From Duganella flavida (GTDB lineage Bacteria > Pseudomonadota > Gammaproteobacteria > Burkholderiales > Burkholderiaceae_D), in NCBI RefSeq assembly GCF_009857445.1, contig NZ_WWCN01000004.1, positions 248,001 to 312,000 on the forward strand: a DNA stretch of 64,000 bases. Reading direction: 5' to 3'. The notes under the pieces are model-generated. The model made no database searches. It was not told where the DNA came from and saw only the letters and a list, made by a program, of their open reading frames with translations. Positions 1 through 8,640 of the stretch are shown here, in pieces. The position numbers were made by a program, and so were the translations under genes. The first letter of the stretch is position 1. Every line of letters begins with the position of its first letter.

Positions 1-1377
1 CTTGTCGCGCGCGTGCAGCAGCCAGTCCATGGCGCTGCTCACGCGCTCCGAGACGGTGAGGGCGATGCCGCTGTCGGCGCCGATTACGTCTTCGTTGAGG
101 ATGTCGTAGTCGCCGGTTTCATCGAGGTAGACTTTGAGCGCCACCGGCAGCCACACGCAGTGGTCGGTATGCGGCACCTGGTTGATGTATTTGAGTTCCG
201 CGCCTTCGGCCAGCAGGATCCCGTCCGGCATGGCGCCGCTGGCCTCCTGCTGCGACAGCGCGTGCAGGAAGGCTTTGCGCATCACGCTAGGCTTGATGAA
301 GCTCATGCCCATATTGTCTTGTAGGTAGTTGCGCGTTTGTGGATCGGTGCTCAGGCGATTGACGTCGCCGTGGTAGAACACCTGGCGCGGCAGCCAGTGG
401 TTGACGAAGTTGTCGAGGTCTGCGTCCGGCGTTTCAATGCGCAGGCATCCGGGGCCGCCGGCGATGTAGGCGGCGTATTCGTCGGCGGCGGTCTTGAAGC
501 CTTCTGCGCTCAGGTATTTGGCGCGCACGGCCTTGATCTCGGTATCGTCAAATGCCGGGCCGAATGCAAAGCGGTAGTCGCGTGCTTCGCCGTCGGCCAG
601 CGCGAGGCGGTACTGCACGGCGGCGGTGGGCGTTTCGTAGCGCGCATCGCTGCCACCCAGTTGTTCGGCATCGATGGCCTGCGGGCGATTCAGCGTGCCT
701 TCGCCTTCAAATGCGGACTGGCGCACTTCCCACGCATCCGGTGCTTGCTCGCACAGGAAGTAGGTCTTGTCCTTGAAGTCCTTTTGCTTGAAGTAGTCTG
801 CTACTTTCTGATACGGCGTGACGCTGCTGGCGACCACGCCGCCCAAGTCCGCGCGGTACTCGCCGGACTGGTTCATCCACGACATGTAACCGATCGGGAA
901 GTAAGGGTAGACACTGAGCTTGCGCGCGCGGCCCGAGATGTTGGTCACGCGCAGCGACCACAGTTCCACCACATCGGCCACCGGCAGGCCTAGCACCAGT
1001 TCGATGCGAATGCCGAGGTGCTCGATGGTCCATTCCAGATTGCTTTTGCCGACCGAAAAAGTGTAGCTGTCCACCGGTGCGCGCACCGGCTCATATGGAG
1101 CGGAGAACAGTTGGCCCGTCTCTTCGTCCTTGATGTAGAAGAAGCGGCCCGGATGATGCGCGTAGTAGTTCTGCTCCGGCTGCATAAAGGTCTTGGCTTC
1201 CAGATTCGGCGCGTACGCGTACTTGGCAGGCTCCGGCTGCATGTACTGCGCGGTGGCGTAACCACGGCAGGTAATCTGGATCATCATCTTCTGGTTCCAC
1301 AGGAAGCCGGCTGCTTGTGGCATGGCGGTGGCGCTGGTCAGTTCGTAACGGTCGCCGTTGTGGGTGGGGCGTAACAT
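1..1377 (-). CDS. GH94-type glycoside phosphorylase (5' part of gene; 3' end outside window)
   Basis: This gene reads leftward from an ATG at 1377 and stays open to the window edge, so about 459 N-terminal residues are visible. The sequence matches the cellobiose-phosphorylase/NdvB-like GH94 group (old GT36): an N-terminal beta-sandwich rich in aromatic residues, then the start of the catalytic barrel with the conserved block [18 protein letters not shown] and [10 protein letters not shown]. Such enzymes split beta-glucosides with phosphate to give a sugar 1-phosphate. The catalytic Asp region lies outside the window, so activity cannot be checked. A purine-rich ribosome site precedes the ATG, and the gene follows the GPH symporter by 16 bases, so the two look co-transcribed: the transporter imports a saccharide and this enzyme cleaves it. 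The exact substrate is unknown. Confidence 0.8.
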   Translation of the reverse strand, partial: MLRPTHNGDRYELTSATAMPQAAGFLWNQKMMIQITCRGYATAQYMQPEPAKYAYAPNLEAKTFMQPEQNYYAHHPGRFFYIKDEETGQLFSAPYEPVRAPVDSYTFSVGKSNLEWTIEHLGIRIELVLGLPVADVVELWSLRVTNISGRARKLSVYPYFPIGYMSWMNQSGEYRADLGGVVASSVTPYQKVADYFKQKDFKDKTYFLCEQAPDAWEVRQSAFEGEGTLNRPQAIDAEQLGGSDARYETPTAAVQYRLALADGEARDYRFAFGPAFDDTEIKAVRAKYLSAEGFKTAADEYAAYIAGGPGCLRIETPDADLDNFVNHWLPRQVFYHGDVNRLSTDPQTRNYLQDNMGMSFIKPSVMRKAFLHALSQQEASGAMPDGILLAEGAELKYINQVPHTDHCVWLPVALKVYLDETGDYDILNEDVIGADSGIALTVSERVSSAMDWLLHARDK

Positions 1378-1393
1378 GGGCTATCTCTCTCAG

Positions 1394-2743
1394 TCAGGAT
1401 TTGCGCGCTTCGAGATCCGACTGGATCTGCAGCAGCTTATGGTTATCGAGGTTGTAGGAGAACATCACGGCCACCGCGAGCAGCGCGAAGGCAGCAGGAA
1501 TAAAGGACATCAGCCACACGATGCCGGCCTGCGACACGGCGCTCTGCGCGGCGTTGGCGACGTAACCAAGCTTGGTGAAGATGGCGCCGATCACCGCTAC
1601 GGCGACGGCGGTGCCCAGCTTCTGCGAGAAGGTGGCGGCAGCGAAGGTCATGGCGGTGGCGCGGCGGCCGGTGCGCCATTCGTTGTAGTCGGCGGTGTCG
1701 GCGTACATGGAGAAGGCCAGCGGCGACTTCGGTCCGAGCGCCAGGCCCATGCCGACCTGCAGCACGAACATCAGCGCGATCTGGTCCTTCGGTACGAAGA
1801 AGAAGGCCGATGAGAGCAGGGCAGTGATGGTCATCAAAATCATCATCAGCTTGCGCTTGTCGATGAAGCGCGTCATTAGTGGCGTGAGCGAGGCGCCTGC
1901 GGCGGCGGCCAGCATGTAGGCCGGCACAAAGCCCGCCATCAAATCCGGACGTTCGACCACGTACTTGAAGTAGTAGGCTGCGCTGCTGGTGCGCAGCGTA
2001 ATCGTGATCATGATGATCAGCGCCAGGAAGAACAGCGCCACCCACGGACGGTTCTGCGACAGGTCACGCACGTCCTGCCACACATTGGTCTTTTGCTCGG
2101 CCGGTGGGGTGATGCGCTCACGCGTGTTGAGGAAGGTAAGTACGAACAGCACGAACGCCAGTGCGCTCCACGCCAGCATGGTCAGTTGCCAGCCCAGTTT
2201 ATCGTTGCCGCCGCCCAGCTGGTGCACCAGCCATGGCGTGGCTGCCGTCACCAGCGTGCCGCCGGCAAAAGCGCAGATGAAGCGCAGGCCGTTGACGGTG
2301 GAGCGCTCCTGCGGATCTGCCGACAGCACGCCGGACAACGCGTTGTAAGGGATGTTGATGCAGGTGTAGCACACCATCATGAACAGATAGGTGCCGTAGG
2401 CCCAGATGATTTTGCCGCCTTCCGACAGGTCGGGCGTGGTATAGGTGAGGAAGGCTGCGCCGGCCAGCGGCAGCGGCACCCAGATCAGGTAGGGCCGGAA
2501 CTTGCCCCAGCGGGTACTGGTGCGGTCAGCCATCGCGCCGATCATGGGGTCGGTGAATGCGTTGATGAGCTTAATCGTGAACATCATGGACGCGGCGGCG
2601 GCGGCTGAAATGCCGAACGTGTCGGTGTAGTAAATCAGCAGAAAGGTGGCAATGTTGGTCCAATAAAAATTGAAACCCATGTCGGCCACGCCGTAGCTGA
2701 TTTTTTCACGCCAGGTCAAATGTTTGTTCACGATTGCTTTCAT
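1394..2743 (-). CDS. GPH-family (MelB-like) sugar:cation symporter
   Basis: A 449-residue integral membrane protein with about 12 hydrophobic segments. The N-terminus (KISYGVADMGFNFYW) and the block DPMIGAMADRTSTRWGKFRP are typical of the glycoside-pentoside-hexuronide:cation symporter family. The family imports oligosaccharides or glycosides with H+ or Na+; the specific sugar cannot be read from sequence. Full family length, no disruption. It sits directly upstream of the GH94 enzyme and downstream of gluconokinase, with a LacI-type operator in the 84-base gap in front of it. I infer that a repressor of the GntR/LacI type controls it. Confidence 0.88.
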   Translation of the reverse strand: MKAIVNKHLTWREKISYGVADMGFNFYWTNIATFLLIYYTDTFGISAAAAASMMFTIKLINAFTDPMIGAMADRTSTRWGKFRPYLIWVPLPLAGAAFLTYTTPDLSEGGKIIWAYGTYLFMMVCYTCINIPYNALSGVLSADPQERSTVNGLRFICAFAGGTLVTAATPWLVHQLGGGNDKLGWQLTMLAWSALAFVLFVLTFLNTRERITPPAEQKTNVWQDVRDLSQNRPWVALFFLALIIMITITLRTSSAAYYFKYVVERPDLMAGFVPAYMLAAAAGASLTPLMTRFIDKRKLMMILMTITALLSSAFFFVPKDQIALMFVLQVGMGLALGPKSPLAFSMYADTADYNEWRTGRRATAMTFAAATFSQKLGTAVAVAVIGAIFTKLGYVANAAQSAVSQAGIVWLMSFIPAAFALLAVAVMFSYNLDNHKLLQIQSDLEARKS

Positions 2744-2815
2744 ACGCTTGTAAAAACAGGCAGTAAGGGTATCACTGCCTGAACGGAACCTGTTACTGTT
2801 CCGGGGAGAGCTTTT

Positions 2816-2829
2816 TGATAGCGGTAACT
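2816..2829. promoter_or_regulatory. Putative LacI-family operator ahead of the GPH/GH94 operon
   Basis: TGATAGCGGTAACT is an imperfect palindrome closely related to the elements at 3346-3359 and 4489-4502. It overlaps the stop codon of the gluconokinase gene and lies about 75 bases upstream of the symporter start, where a repressor of the sugar operon would be expected to bind. Confidence 0.55.
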
Positions 2830-3298
2830 ATGTTCGTAAAATCTGTCGTACCAGTTGCACGGGGCGCTGGGCGATGTCCAGCACGAGGCCGGCTTCGTCG
2901 TCCTGCAGCGGCTCCAGTGTGGCCAGTTGGCTGTCCAGCAGCGCGGTCGGCATGTAGTGATCGTGGCGTGCCGACATGCGCTCGGCGATCAGTTCGCGCG
3001 GACCGGCCAGGTGGGCGAAGCGCAGCTCTGGATCGGCGCTGCGCAGCAGGTCGCGATAGCGCCGCTTCAGCGAGGAACAGGATAGCACCAGCCCATGGTG
3101 CTTGAGGCGGGCGTCGCGGATTTCGCGATGCAGGGCCCATAGCCAGTCGGCGCGGTCGGCGTCGGTGAGCGGCACGCCGGCAGTCATCTTGGCCACGTTC
3201 TCGAAGGAGTGATAGGTATCGCCTTCGAGAAAGGGCACCTCCAGCGCGCCGGCCAGCTGCAATCCCACCGAACTTTTGCCACAACCGCTGACGCCCAT
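2828..3298 (-). CDS. gntK: Gluconokinase (GntK type)
   Basis: A 156-residue P-loop kinase. The Walker A motif GVSGCGKSS follows the first Met directly, and the gluconokinase signatures LEGDTYHS, DRADWLWAL and CSSLKRRYRDLLR are all visible. It phosphorylates D-gluconate to 6-phosphogluconate for the Entner-Doudoroff or pentose-phosphate routes. Start choice is uncertain: the in-frame codons upstream (read ...KAPRWVV before MGVSG) supply the beta-strand that normally precedes the P-loop, yet contain no ATG or GTG, so translation may begin at a rarer codon further up or the ATG at 3298 gives a short N-terminus. Downstream of the GntR-like repressor, in the same orientation, with a LacI-type operator between them. 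Confidence 0.88.
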   Translation of the reverse strand: MGVSGCGKSSVGLQLAGALEVPFLEGDTYHSFENVAKMTAGVPLTDADRADWLWALHREIRDARLKHHGLVLSCSSLKRRYRDLLRSADPELRFAHLAGPRELIAERMSARHDHYMPTALLDSQLATLEPLQDDEAGLVLDIAQRPVQLVRQILRT

Positions 3299-3345
3299 GA
3301 CGACCCAGCGCGGCGCCTTAACTTTTACACTTTTGAGTATATGAA

Positions 3346-3359
3346 TGATAGCGCTAACA
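3346..3359. promoter_or_regulatory. Putative GntR/LacI operator upstream of gntK
   Basis: TGATAGCGCTAACA is a near-perfect palindrome centred on GCGC, the classic shape of LacI-family operators. It lies 48 bases upstream of the ATG used for gluconokinase, in the gap between the repressor gene and its likely target. Confidence 0.65.
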
Positions 3360-3439
3360 GATTCGCCGAGTTTAGACGGATTGCGAAATTTGTAAAGAAC
3401 TATCGATGTTGCGACGCAGCAGCGGGGTGTGCGTGCTGC

Positions 3440-4468
3440 TTAGGCACTTTCCCTTGCCATCAGCGTAAAGCCGAGGTCAATCTGGCGGGTGGCCGGCTGT
3501 TCGCCCTTGATGACGGCGCGCAGCAGCGTCGCCGCCTCGAAGCCGATGCGGTAGCGCGGCGTGCCGATGGTGGTTAGCGAGGGATTCATCCACGCTGAAG
3601 CGGGCAGGTCGTTGAAGCCGCAAATGGCCAACTGCGACGGCACGGCAATGCCGCGCCGCTGGCACTGGTAGATGGCACCGTGCGCAAGGTCGTCATTACA
3701 GCAAAAGATGGCGTCGCAGTCGGGCGCCTGGGCCAGCATGCGGCCCAGCAATTCGGCGCCCAGTGCGATGGTGGACGGCTCGCCCACCATGACTTCCAGC
3801 TTGGCGTCGGCGCGGCCGGCTTCCTGCATGGCCTTGCGGTAGCCTTCGGCGCGGCGCAAGGTACGTTCGTCCAGCTGTGCGCCGATGAAACCGATGCGCT
3901 TGTGGCCTTTGTCCAGCAGGTAGCGGGTCATGGCGTAGCCAGCCTGGAATTGCGAGAAGCCCACGGTCAGCTGTTCCGGATCGGTCGACATGTCCATCAT
4001 CGATACTACCGGCACGCGCGAGGTGGTCAGGATTTGCTGCACTTTCGGGCTGTGAGTCAGGCCGGACAGCAGCATGCCGTCCGGGTTGGACTGCAGGTAG
4101 GTGTTGATCAGCTTTTCTTCTTCTTTATCGGAGTAGCGGGTGTTGCCGATCAGGATCTGGTAATCGTCAACGTCCAGCGCATCCTGAATGCCGGCCAGCA
4201 CCTCGGTGAACACGGCATTGGACAGCGATGGCACCAGCACCGCAATTACTTTCGATTGCGATGAAGCCAGTGCGCGGGCGGCGCGGTTGGGTACGTAACC
4301 CAGCTCGGCCACGGCGGCGTCGACACGGTCGCGCAGGGCTTGCGACACCATTTCCGGCTGGGTGATGGCGCGCGAGGCGGTCATGGTGGCCACGCCAGCC
4401 TTTGCCGCCACCATCGCAAGGGTAATCCGGCCGCTGGCGCGGCTCTTGCCCGCTTGAGTCTTCGTCAT
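3440..4468 (-). CDS. gntR: LacI-family transcriptional repressor, GntR-like (gluconate utilisation)
   Basis: A 342-residue LacI-family protein. The N-terminal helix-turn-helix reads LAMVAAKAGVATMTASRAI at about residues 17-35, followed by the hinge helix (RAARALASSQS) and a periplasmic-binding-like effector domain. The closest remembered family is gluconate repressor GntR, and the adjacent gluconokinase supports this. The known role is to repress gluconate genes until gluconate is bound. Three related palindromes lie in front of this gene, gntK and the GPH/GH94 operon, so it probably regulates itself and both neighbours. Function as a gluconate sensor is inferred from context. Confidence 0.85.
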   Translation of the reverse strand: MTKTQAGKSRASGRITLAMVAAKAGVATMTASRAITQPEMVSQALRDRVDAAVAELGYVPNRAARALASSQSKVIAVLVPSLSNAVFTEVLAGIQDALDVDDYQILIGNTRYSDKEEEKLINTYLQSNPDGMLLSGLTHSPKVQQILTTSRVPVVSMMDMSTDPEQLTVGFSQFQAGYAMTRYLLDKGHKRIGFIGAQLDERTLRRAEGYRKAMQEAGRADAKLEVMVGEPSTIALGAELLGRMLAQAPDCDAIFCCNDDLAHGAIYQCQRRGIAVPSQLAICGFNDLPASAWMNPSLTTIGTPRYRIGFEAATLLRAVIKGEQPATRQIDLGFTLMARESA

Positions 4469-4488
4469 TGCTGCAGTCTGAATGATAT

Positions 4489-4502
4489 TGATAGCGATAT
4501 CA
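4489..4502. promoter_or_regulatory. Putative autoregulatory LacI-type operator
   Basis: TGATAGCGATATCA contains the perfect inverted repeat TGATA-N4-TATCA and lies about 20 bases upstream of the repressor start codon. Its left half is identical to the other two operators in this locus. Confidence 0.6.
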
Positions 4503-4531
4503 TACGGCAGCTATACCCAAAGGAAGAATAT

Positions 4532-5020
4532 CTATTTGCAGTCGGCCAACACTTTTTGCGTGTTTTTGCGTAATTCTTCACGCTGGTCATCGTTCATATA
4601 GCCACGTTCGCCGTTTTTGTCGTAGCTACTGAGGCGCAAGCCTTGGTCTAGCGCCTGCTGGTGCTGGCGCGCGGCGTTGCAATTGGCCGCTTCGTCGGCC
4701 TTGCGCTGGGCGTTGGCGGCGGTTTGCTTGGCAACATCGGCGGCTTCGCTTCTGCGCTTGTTGAAGTCGGCGTTGCGCTCGGCCAGCGTGGGCGCAGCTT
4801 TGGCGGCTTGCGTCTCGGCAGCCGGTTCCGGTTCGGTAGCGTTGGGATTGAACAGCGGCTTGCCGGGTGCCTTGAGGATGCGCTTTTCCGGGATATTCGG
4901 CGGCGGCGGGCGATCGGAGAATTGCTTGATGCCTTTATCGTCGATCCACATGTATTGCGCCATCGCCAGCGGGGCGGCGACCAGCAGCAGGGTGGTCAAC
5001 AGGGTGTTGCGGTAATTCAT
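4532..5020 (-). CDS. DUF4124-domain periplasmic protein
   Basis: A 162-residue protein from the ATG at 5020, chosen because a GGAG site lies just upstream and a clean signal peptide (MNYRNTLLTTLLLVAAPLAMA) follows. Directly after the cleavage site comes YMWIDDKGIKQFSDRPPP, the DUF4124 signature common in beta- and gammaproteobacteria. The C-terminal half is charged and Ala/Lys-rich, possibly coiled coil. Function unknown. It stands alone, reading away from the repressor gene and from the PEP-CTERM genes beyond. Confidence 0.8.
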   Translation of the reverse strand: MNYRNTLLTTLLLVAAPLAMAQYMWIDDKGIKQFSDRPPPPNIPEKRILKAPGKPLFNPNATEPEPAAETQAAKAAPTLAERNADFNKRRSEAADVAKQTAANAQRKADEAANCNAARQHQQALDQGLRLSSYDKNGERGYMNDDQREELRKNTQKVLADCK

Positions 5021-5094
5021 AAGAGCGCTCCAGAAAGGCATACAGTGATTTCGCCATGATTTACGGCAACTGTCAACTGGAGCGCAAACGGCGA

Positions 5095-5568
5095 TTACGA
5101 CTGTTGCTTACGACGCGCAGCGAAGCCCAGCAGGGCGAGACCGCCCAGCATCATGCCGTAGGTGGCAGGTTCCGGTACGGCGGTGACGGTGATGGCGCCC
5201 TGGTACTGGGCGAACGACGAGGTGGCTTCGTCACCGGTCAGGACCAGCGTGAATGGCGAATTGGCCGAGATGGTCAGTCCGCCGACGCTGAAGTAGCCGG
5301 TTGGACCGCCGAGAACTAGCGAGGTGCCGAGGTTGTTGTTCAAGGAAACCGACGCGATATTCAGGAAGTTGGCCTGATACGAGACGGTTACATTGTAGAG
5401 CCCGGACGCCAGACCATCGAAGGTCAGCGTGTCGGAGCCACCTTCCAGCAGTGTGGGGGTACCCCAGAACTCGGTGGTACCCAGGCCAACACCGATGGTT
5501 TGGTCGGCGGCGGTGGCGGAGAAGGCGGCGCCAGCCAGTAATGCTGCAGCTAGTAGTTTCAGTTTCAT
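5095..5568 (-). CDS. PEP-CTERM sorting-domain protein
   Basis: A 157-residue secreted protein. The start at 5568 has an AGGGG ribosome site and gives a signal peptide ending ATAAD. The middle is a beta-rich domain (DTLTFDGLASGLYNVTVSY) that resembles the FxDxF-type PEP-CTERM group. The C-terminus carries VPEPATYGMMLGGLALLGF followed by AARRKQQS: the PEP motif, one membrane helix and a basic tail recognised by exosortase. Such proteins are usually surface or biofilm proteins. No exosortase is in this window. The gene is followed by a convergent PEP-CTERM-unrelated region and its partner at 5893 reads divergently. Confidence 0.82.
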   Translation of the reverse strand: MKLKLLAAALLAGAAFSATAADQTIGVGLGTTEFWGTPTLLEGGSDTLTFDGLASGLYNVTVSYQANFLNIASVSLNNNLGTSLVLGGPTGYFSVGGLTISANSPFTLVLTGDEATSSFAQYQGAITVTAVPEPATYGMMLGGLALLGFAARRKQQS

Positions 5569-5892
5569 CGTAGAACCCCTAAACATGACGTTATAGTGAC
5601 CGGCAGACACAGCTACCGGACTGTTGTGCCGCAGTGAAGCGGTGAGCCACGATAGTCTTATTATTAGATTGGTGTTAAAACAACGCCAATTCCGCGCTGC
5701 AAGATTTAACATTTGACACTTCTGCCCTCATAAACAACAGTCTTTCCCGCTGGGTTGCTTATTTTTTTTCGCAGCATATGTTCCTATTTACTTGCAAGTT
5801 GAGTTGTAATATATTCATTTTGCTTTACATTTTTGCATGCCTTCTCGGCGGCACCGGAAGGCCAAACTATTAGAAAATAAAAGGGGAACAAG
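5569..5892. other. Divergent intergenic region between two PEP-CTERM genes
   Basis: This AT-rich stretch of about 320 bases separates two divergent PEP-CTERM genes and must hold both promoters. I see no clear palindrome or RNA gene in it. Confidence 0.5.
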
Positions 5893-6585
5893 ATGACGCT
5901 GGGTAAATTCGCAAAAAAAGTAGTCCTCGCCGGCTTGACGACCATGGCGATGGCATCTGCCGCGCAAGCGACCAACGTGCTGCTGTTTGATGACTTTGTT
6001 CACAGCAACGACGTATGGGGTTCGGCCCTGTCCGGCTTGGGTTTGAGCGTGACCACCGTATCGAGCGATGGCGCCTTCAATGCGGCAATCACCGGCAGTT
6101 ACGATCTGGTGGTCGTTCAGTTCGACAGTACGGGTCACAGCATCAATTTGAACAGCTACCTGAGCGGTGGTGGCAAGTTGATCTATAGCAATTGGATGGC
6201 CACCGATGACGCCACCGTAGGCGTTACCCAAGGTGCATACAATCAATACAATCTGACCATCACCTCGGCGGCGCTGGCCGCCGGCCTCAGCAGCGCGACG
6301 CAGACGCTGACCAACCCTACTTATGGCATTTTCTCGCGCGAAGTGTCCGGCGCGGTGAGCCTGGCGACGCTGGGTAGCGCATCCGGTATCTTGAATACCG
6401 TTGGCGGCAAAGTGATTGTCAATGGCTTCCTGGGGGAGACGCTGGTGAGCACCTCGGACGAGGTTCGCCTGTACCAGAACGAAGTCAACATGCTGGCCGC
6501 CGTGCCGGAGCCTGCAACTTACGCAATGCTGGGCGTGGGGCTGGCTATGTTGGGATTTGCAGCACGCAAGAAACGCGCATCGTAA
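5893..6585 (+). CDS. PEP-CTERM sorting-domain protein
   Basis: A 230-residue secreted protein preceded by a strong AAGGGGA ribosome site. It has a signal peptide (VVLAGLTTMAMASAAQA), a central domain that looks like a Rossmann-like or flavodoxin-like fold (VLLFDDFVHSNDVW, DLVVVQFDSTGH, LSGGGKLIYSNW), and a C-terminal VPEPATYAMLGVGLAMLGF plus AARKKRAS tail for exosortase sorting. Its substrate or partner is unknown. It is divergent from the PEP-CTERM gene at 5568, and the two may be co-regulated surface proteins. Confidence 0.82.
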   Translation: MTLGKFAKKVVLAGLTTMAMASAAQATNVLLFDDFVHSNDVWGSALSGLGLSVTTVSSDGAFNAAITGSYDLVVVQFDSTGHSINLNSYLSGGGKLIYSNWMATDDATVGVTQGAYNQYNLTITSAALAAGLSSATQTLTNPTYGIFSREVSGAVSLATLGSASGILNTVGGKVIVNGFLGETLVSTSDEVRLYQNEVNMLAAVPEPATYAMLGVGLAMLGFAARKKRAS

Positions 6586-6649
6586 GCGACGGATTTTCGC
6601 CAGGAGAAACGCCAGTCGGCAGGTTGGCGTTTCCAATCGCGAGGCGATC

Positions 6650-7110
6650 CGTTGTTCCATCCCTTGCGCGTTGCGGGATCTTGAAACACTACTTGGCCTG
6701 CCAGATATGTGCGCTTCTTTTGGGCAACGAGCGCGTCAAAGGCTCCTTGGCGGAGATCGATTATTCGCCGTCCGCCCTTCGTTTTTGTTCACTCTTGGGT
6801 TGCGCCGGCAGCGCGGGCCCTTTCGACTGAAACCTTAAACTCTTGCAGCGAGACGGATGGCCACCGCAGTGCGATGTACTCGCTCGGCCTCATCCCACCG
6901 CAAAATGCGAACTGCAAGACATTCCGCATTTGCCCTTCACAAGCGGCGAAGATGGCTTGAATTTCCGTAGTGCTGAACGGGTCGGTTTCGAATGCGACAT
7001 CGCAGGCTTCCCGACTGAGGATCTTGCGCAACTTAACTCGGTCAAGAGGATCGCTCTCGATGACATCGTCGGTTATGGCCTGCTGACACGCTCTTTGATG
7101 GCCTTGCCGA
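6650..7110 (-). pseudogene. Phage integrase (tyrosine recombinase) pseudogene
   Basis: Read leftward, one frame gives the middle of a lambda-type integrase: AITDDVIESDPLDR, then ILSREACDVAFETDPFS and the catalytic-Arg block FAFCGGMRPSEYIALRW, then VERARAAGATQE. Directly after that a TGA interrupts the frame, and the same frame continues as TKTKGGRRIIDLRQGAFDAL and VVFQDPATRKGW. The stop probably arose from a Gly codon (GGA). The C-terminal HxxR and Tyr catalytic part and the N-terminal arm domain are missing. It is a dead, truncated integrase left by an old prophage. Confidence 0.85.
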
Positions 7111-7279
7111 AGTCGCTGGTCGACCTTCTTGTGCGATGGAGCAGGGCGGCACCGTGGATTCTGGTCGGGTGGCAGAGATGGAAAATCTCACTTTGCCACA
7201 CCGCTTCGTTGTCTGCACCAGCAAGCAGGTCGATTGTGACTGACCTCGCCTTGTCATGGCGACTTGGTCAAGATCGAGC

Positions 7280-7546
7280 TCAGCGCCTATTTCGGAAGTT
7301 CGGGCGAGAGGCCGTTGCTCTAGGCGAGTCGATATGACGGAACGTGATCCGACCTTTGCTTAAATCGTATGCGGACAGTTCAAGGGTGACGCGGTCGCCG
7401 GCAAGGATACGGATGAAATTTTTTTTCATTCGGCCAGCGGTGTAGGCAATGAGATTGTGGCCGTTTTCTAATTCGACGCGGAAACGGCTGTCGGGCAGGA
7501 TGTCTTGGACAACGCCTTGCATCTCGATGAGTTCTTCTTTTGCCAT
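7280..7546 (-). CDS. infA: Translation initiation factor IF-1, second copy with basic tail
   Basis: An 88-residue protein whose first 72 residues are a textbook IF-1: [44 protein letters not shown] and [14 protein letters not shown]-1 binds the ribosomal A site during initiation. It is about 16 residues longer than E. coli IF-1, with an Arg-rich tail ending FRNRR, as is usual for the second infA copy of betaproteobacteria; the main copy normally sits in the ribosomal-protein operon. It lies alone, flanked by phage debris, in the same orientation as the integrase remnant. It is probably functional. Confidence 0.9.
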   Translation of the reverse strand: MAKEELIEMQGVVQDILPDSRFRVELENGHNLIAYTAGRMKKNFIRILAGDRVTLELSAYDLSKGRITFRHIDSPRATASRPNFRNRR

Positions 7547-7952
7547 GACTTAGCTCCCCTGAATGAGGTGGATTTGTCGAGCTTGTCCGCCGAAATCTGA
7601 GTTGGCGAGCTTGTACGAAACAAGCTTGTGTTCAAGCGAGCCTGCTGGCTGCGCTTCAATAAAATCACTTATGTTGGCCAATACATCATAGCCACCGGCA
7701 TTCGGCCTGATCTGGCCAATACCCTTTAACCTGCTAAACCAATGGATAGTTCCTGTATGTGTACTGATATGGTGCTCCTAGCTGTGGACGAATGAGCCCA
7801 ACTCTAAAGTAGAGCCATAGGTCGAGAATCAGACAGGAATGGGCTAGGCCTAAACAGGAAGGAAACAGGACGGTGACAAAGTACCGAGGTGGGGCATTTA
7901 GTGTACAGCAAAAGGTTGTATTAACCTAATGAGACATATGTGAGGGCTCTCA
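7547..7952. other. Gene-free stretch between infA and phage debris
   Basis: About 400 bases with no credible coding region, RNA or repeat. It presumably holds the infA promoter near its left end. Confidence 0.4.
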
Positions 7953-8210
7953 TCAAGTGTAGTGATCGCGACTTGATCTGACAGTTACCGACTGAACGCC
8001 TGATGGAGAGATGAAGATGCCACGCTTGCGCAGCTCGCCTTCGTATAGGTTCGGTTCCACGCTGTCGCCCTTGATCCGGATCGCAACCAAGCGCTCTGGA
8101 ATGCCCCCTTTTCTATCGACCCAATTTTTGGAAACACCAAGCTTGCTGCCTTCGTAAATCTCTGGAGCTGTCTGGAACCGGCGCCGCCGGTGATCAGCAA
8201 GATCCGCCAT
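7953..8210 (-). pseudogene. S24-type phage repressor fragment
   Basis: Residues 23-60 of this short reading frame (KLGVSKNWVDRKGGIPERL, then AIRIKGDSVEPNLYEG) match the C-terminal S24/LexA-like peptidase domain of phage repressors, including the catalytic Ser in GDSxEP. The helix-turn-helix domain is absent and the sequence after NLYEGEL leaves the family, so the catalytic Lys region is lost. This is a remnant of a prophage CI-type repressor. Confidence 0.65.
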
Positions 8211-8298
8211 AACCGCCTGCTGCTGGGAGCATCCCTGAGTTGACCGACATGACTTTCCGCGACATGCGCGCGGTGCTGGCCGGGCAGGTGATCAACCC

Positions 8299-8367
8299 AT
8301 GATGCAGCACCAGCAGCGCGAGCACTACGAGCGCATGGTACGGGAAGCGGCAGAAGGCCAGAAATAG
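8299..8367 (+). CDS. Tiny phage-type ORF, 22 aa
   Basis: A 22-codon frame (MMQHQQREHYERMVREAAEG...) whose ATG overlaps the stop of an upstream open frame ending FRDMRAVLAGQVINP in an ATGA arrangement. A strong hairpin follows it within a few bases. The translational coupling and the terminator suggest it is the tail of an old phage operon rather than chance. Function unknown. Confidence 0.4.
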   Translation: MMQHQQREHYERMVREAAEGQK

Positions 8368-8372
8368 AAAAA

Positions 8373-8393
8373 GGCCGCGTGGGGTTCGCGGCC
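8373..8393 (+). terminator. Intrinsic terminator-like hairpin
   Basis: A perfect 7-bp stem GGCCGCG/CGCGGCC with loop TGGGGTT, flanked by A-rich sequence on both sides, right after the tiny phage ORF. The flanks are A-runs with only weak T-richness, so it might act for either strand. Confidence 0.55.
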
Positions 8394-8514
8394 AAAAACA
8401 AACCACTTCAGGTCAGGCATTCCATCCTAGCACGCAAGGAAATGAAACGAATTACGGTTAGGTAATACAGCCGCCGCGTTGCAGCGCGGCCACATCAACG
8501 ACCAGAGGAACTAC

Positions 8515-8640
8515 GTGTCCATAACTGTACAAAAAGGCCGGCGCCAGCTCAACCTGGCTCGCCGGAAGCCACCGCATTCCGCGGTCTACGATCCGCGCAC
8601 TGTGTTCATCACCCGCCGGCCTGAACGAGCGGGGGCATGA
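8515..8640 (+). CDS. Small phage-type protein, 41 aa
   Basis: A GTG-started frame with a good GAGGA ribosome site, encoding a basic 41-residue peptide (VSITVQKGRRQLNLARRKPP...). Its stop overlaps the ATG of the next frame (ATGA), typical of tightly packed phage operons. Too short to assign a function; most likely a prophage relic. Confidence 0.5.
   Translation: MSITVQKGRRQLNLARRKPPHSAVYDPRTVFITRRPERAGA

Noticed and set aside
5815..6660. 281-codon frame antisense to a PEP-CTERM gene
   Set aside because: The plus-strand gene has signal peptide, PEP motif and ribosome site; the antisense frame has none.
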